Shown: in pieces, positions 5,189 to 7,219 of the stretch
Layout of the letters: each line of letters starts with the position of its first letter
How positions within the stretch are numbered: the stretch's first letter is position 1
NCBI GenBank assembly: GCA_001790645.1
Contig: MGDB01000056.1
Span: 1-7,219 of the forward strand
Length of the DNA: 7,219 nt
Source: Candidatus Schekmanbacteria bacterium GWA2_38_11
GTDB taxonomy: Bacteria; Schekmanbacteria; GWA2-38-11
Direction: 5' to 3'
The notes under the pieces: generated by a model
What the model saw: only the letters and a program-made list of their open reading frames with translations
What the model was told of the DNA's origin: nothing
The model's database searches: none
Program-made: the position numbers and the translations under genes

Positions 5189-5767
5189 ATGAGTGAATAT
5201 ATTGAGGTGCGCTGGCATGCGAGGGCAGGCCAAGGTGCTGTTACGGCTGCCAAGGCTTTGGCAGAGGCTGCAACAACCGGAGGAAAGTTTGTCCAGGCTT
5301 TTCCTGAATACGGTCCTGAGAGAATGGGAGCGCCGCTGCGCGCTTATAACAGGATTTCAGACAAGCCGATTTCAATCTACTGTCAGGTCACTAACCCGAA
5401 TATCGTTGTGGTAATAGACCAGACTTTGCTCGCAGGTGTTGATGTCACTGAGGGGGTTGCTGAAGACGGAGTTTATATCATCAACACAGAGCGCACTGTT
5501 GATGAGATTCGCAAAAGCCTCAATTTAAAAAATGAGAAAGCAAAAGTCTATGTAGTTGACGCTACAAAGATTTCCCTTGAAACAATCGGGAGGCCCATAC
5601 CGAATACCCCGATTCTTGGAGCTATAGCAAAGGTGACAAACTTTGTTAAGATAGAGAATATCAAAAATGAGATAGAGACCACTTTCGGCAAGAAGTTTGG
5701 GAAAAAAGTAGTAGAGGCTAATCATCTGGCGATTGAGAGGGCATATAAGGAGGTAAAGGGAGGATGA
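5189..5767 (+). CDS. porG: 2-oxoacid (pyruvate):ferredoxin oxidoreductase, gamma subunit
   Basis: Gamma subunit of the four-subunit enzyme that reversibly converts pyruvate (or a related 2-oxoacid) and CoA to acyl-CoA and CO2 with reduction of ferredoxin, in the cytoplasm. The 192 residues include RWHARAGQGAVTAAK (8-22), where homologues usually have R-G/S-GGQG, and the family signature AFPEYGPERMGAPLRAYNRIS (from 37). Further on come NPNIVVVIDQTLL and GRPIPNTPILGAI. I chose the ATG at 5189 because AGGAGG (5177-5182) lies 6 bases upstream; the in-frame TTG at 5186 would be too close. The last codons overlap the porD start (ATGA), so the two are translationally coupled. The substrate (pyruvate or 2-oxoisovalerate) cannot be told from this subunit alone. 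Confidence 0.93.
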   Translation: MSEYIEVRWHARAGQGAVTAAKALAEAATTGGKFVQAFPEYGPERMGAPLRAYNRISDKPISIYCQVTNPNIVVVIDQTLLAGVDVTEGVAEDGVYIINTERTVDEIRKSLNLKNEKAKVYVVDATKISLETIGRPIPNTPILGAIAKVTNFVKIENIKNEIETTFGKKFGKKVVEANHLAIERAYKEVKGG

Positions 5768-6069
5768 AGCTTAAAAGCTGGAAGGAAATTCCCCTTGGAG
5801 GGATAATTGAGGAACCCGGTAATTCAGAGCAGTACAATACAGGCTCATGGAGAACATACAGGCCCGTATGGGATTTCAACAAATGCATCCAGTGCCTGCA
5901 GTGCTGGATATTCTGCCCTGACTCATGCATAATAATAGAAGAAGGAAAAGTTACGGGCAGCAACCTCTATCACTGCAAGGGATGTGGAATATGCGCCAAT
6001 GAATGTCCGACAAAGGTAAAAGCCATTACCATGTTTGAAGAGGTAAATTTTCATAAAGAAGAAGGGTGA
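5764..6069 (+). CDS. porD: 2-oxoacid (pyruvate):ferredoxin oxidoreductase, delta subunit (2[4Fe-4S])
   Basis: The 101-residue ferredoxin-like subunit carries electrons from the catalytic centre to external ferredoxin. It has two [4Fe-4S] motifs, C41-C44-C47-C51 (CIQCLQCWIFCP) and C71-C74-C77-C81 (CKGCGICANECP), plus an extra C55. The N-terminal stretch SWKEIPLGGIIEEPGNSEQYNTGSWR.. followed by RP.WDFNKCIQC is typical of PorD-type subunits and distinguishes it from free ferredoxins. The ATG at 5764 overlaps the porG stop. AAGGAGG at 5747-5753 is 10 bases upstream, and a second GGGAGG directly touches the ATG. A 165-base gap holding palindromic repeats separates it from porA, although these genes are normally close together. 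Confidence 0.94.
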   Translation: MKLKSWKEIPLGGIIEEPGNSEQYNTGSWRTYRPVWDFNKCIQCLQCWIFCPDSCIIIEEGKVTGSNLYHCKGCGICANECPTKVKAITMFEEVNFHKEEG

Positions 6070-6145
6070 AAATTAAGTTTCTCTTCAATTTAATCCTCTT
6101 TCCTTGGTGGAAGAGAAGGAAAAGCAGGCATTAAGCAAGGCTAAA

Positions 6146-6192
6146 GGCTTCGGCGTGAGCTCAGTCGAACGCCTTGCCCTACAAGGGCAAGG
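6146..6192. repeat. Two adjoining palindromes between porD and porA
   Basis: The first, around 6146-6173, contains GGCGT (6152-6156) pairing with ACGCC (6169-6173) and the palindrome GAGCTC (6157-6162). The second is a perfect 9-base-pair hairpin, CCTTGCCCT (6172-6180), loop ACA, AGGGCAAGG (6184-6192); it shares two bases with the first. No T tract follows, so neither is a standard intrinsic terminator. The GTGAGCTCAGTCGAAC and CCCTTGCCCT type words look like dispersed intergenic repeats I recall from other bacterial genomes, which is unverified. The rest of the 6070-6234 gap shows only a weak bulged hairpin near 6096-6115 and the porA Shine-Dalgarno. Confidence 0.7.
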
Positions 6193-6234
6193 GTGAGGGG
6201 AAAATTCCTAAGTAGAATATAAGGAGAATTTATA

Positions 6235-7219
6235 ATGGCAAAACGTGTCTCAATGACCGGTAATGAGGCAGTAGCAGAGGCTATGAGGCAGATAAACCCG
6301 GACGTGGTTGCAGCCTACCCCATTACACCGTCAACCGAGGTAATGCAGATTTTTTCTCAGTTTGTTGCTGACGGGCTTGTAAATACAGAGCTTGTGACAG
6401 TTGAGAGTGAGCATAGCGCTATGAGTGCCTGCATTGGAGCTGCGAGTGCCGGCGGTAGGGTAATGACTGCAACATCAGCCTGCGGGCTTGCCCTGATGTG
6501 GGAAATGCTTCCGATAGCATCGGGCTTAAGGCTGCCCATTGTAATGACAGTTGTCAACCGTGCGCTGTCAGCCCCGATAAATATCCACTGCGACCACTCT
6601 GACTCAATGGGATGCAGGGACGCGGGATGGATTCAGCTTTATTCAGAAAATGCCCAGGAAGTATATCATAATGTTATACAGGCTGTGGCTATCGGGCAGA
6701 TGGAAGGTGTATGGTTACCTGTGATGGTATGTGTTGACGGGTTCATAATAAGCCATTCCATCGAATCAATGGAGCTTTTCGAGGACAAAGAGGTAAGGGA
6801 ATTTATTGGTGAATATAAACCACGCAGATCCCTTCTTAACACTGATAACCCGGTCACTTTTGGTCCCCTTGATTTGCAGGATTACTACATTGAACACCGG
6901 AGACAGACTGCTGAGGCGATAAAAAATTCCAAAAAAGCCATCAACGAAGTTGCAGAGGAGTTCCATAAAAAATTTGGCAAAAAATACGGTTTCGTAGAAG
7001 ACTACAGATTAGAGGATGCAGAAGTTGCAGTCCTGTCGCTTAACTCATCTGCAGGAACGGTAAGATATGTTGTTGATAAACTCAGGGAGAAGGGAATTAA
7101 GGCAGGTTCTTTAAAGCTGAGGGTCTTCAGGCCTTTTCCTACTGAAGAAGTAAGAGACGCGCTCAAACACCTGAAAGCTGTAGCAGTTATTGAAAGGGCA
7201 GATACTTACGGCGGTTCAG
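6235..7219 (+). CDS. porA: 2-oxoacid (pyruvate):ferredoxin oxidoreductase, alpha subunit (3' truncated by window)
   Basis: The frame is open from ATG 6235 to the window end (328 codons plus one base). Homologues are about 390-400 residues, so roughly 60-70 C-terminal residues are missing only because the window stops. The alpha subunit forms part of the thiamine pyrophosphate site with the beta subunit. Signatures are MTGNEAVAEAM, AYPITPSTEV (27-36, with T31), ESEHSAMSACIGAASAGGRV (57-76), TATSACGLALMWEML, and TVVNRALSAP with R109. Later come HCDHSDSMGCRDAGW, a domain II segment with AVLSLNSSAGTVRYVVDKLREKG, and LRVFRPFP. The last visible residues, VIERADTYGGS, match the usual 'V.DR...FG' region. 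AAGGAG (6221-6226), 8 bases before the ATG, fixes the start. Gene order gamma-delta-alpha predicts porB next. Confidence 0.94.
   Translation, partial: MAKRVSMTGNEAVAEAMRQINPDVVAAYPITPSTEVMQIFSQFVADGLVNTELVTVESEHSAMSACIGAASAGGRVMTATSACGLALMWEMLPIASGLRLPIVMTVVNRALSAPINIHCDHSDSMGCRDAGWIQLYSENAQEVYHNVIQAVAIGQMEGVWLPVMVCVDGFIISHSIESMELFEDKEVREFIGEYKPRRSLLNTDNPVTFGPLDLQDYYIEHRRQTAEAIKNSKKAINEVAEEFHKKFGKKYGFVEDYRLEDAEVAVLSLNSSAGTVRYVVDKLREKGIKAGSLKLRVFRPFPTEEVRDALKHLKAVAVIERADTYGGS

Overview
The window looks like chromosomal DNA of an anaerobic bacterium of moderate G+C, with AT-rich gaps between genes. The four-subunit type 2-oxoacid:ferredoxin oxidoreductase genes and the many dispersed palindromic repeats would fit Nitrospirota, a deltaproteobacterial lineage or a related uncultured phylum. 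No feature fixes the phylum, so this is an inference from gene content only.

Left edge (1-860). A minus-strand PIN-domain toxin-like gene (93-548) is followed closely by the start of a small gene that runs off the window (1-81). This is probably a toxin-antitoxin pair in reverse order. A consensus-like promoter lies so close to the PIN start codon that a leaderless mRNA is predicted. Behind that promoter, also on the minus strand, lies a stretch matching the 3' half of 5S rRNA (649-717), followed by a terminator-like hairpin. It reads as a truncated 5S copy or a 5S-derived RNA.

Centre (808-4935). pdxA (vitamin B6 synthesis) has a good promoter of its own. It is followed by dnaX, ybaB/ebfC and recR, the widespread replication/recombination cluster. 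dnaX encodes a tau-length clamp-loader ATPase. Just after the conserved clamp-loader region it has an in-frame A AAA AAC heptamer with a -1 stop shortly downstream, which could give a gamma-like short form.

Right (5189-7219). porG, porD and porA (truncated by the window end) encode the gamma, delta and alpha subunits of a 2-oxoacid, probably pyruvate, :ferredoxin oxidoreductase. The beta subunit gene would be expected just beyond the edge.

Gaps between genes. Almost every gap over 150 bases holds an inverted repeat, and they belong to different families: a G/C-tract hairpin inside arrays of degenerate octamers (1956-2075), two related AT-rich inverted repeats of about 130 bases (3816-3948 and 5000-5131), a 20-base palindrome precisely inserted in the second of these (5084-5103), and two adjoining palindromes between porD and porA (6146-6192). 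The genes themselves are ordinary. The unusual content is this layered repeat landscape, the 5S relic and the possible dnaX frameshift.
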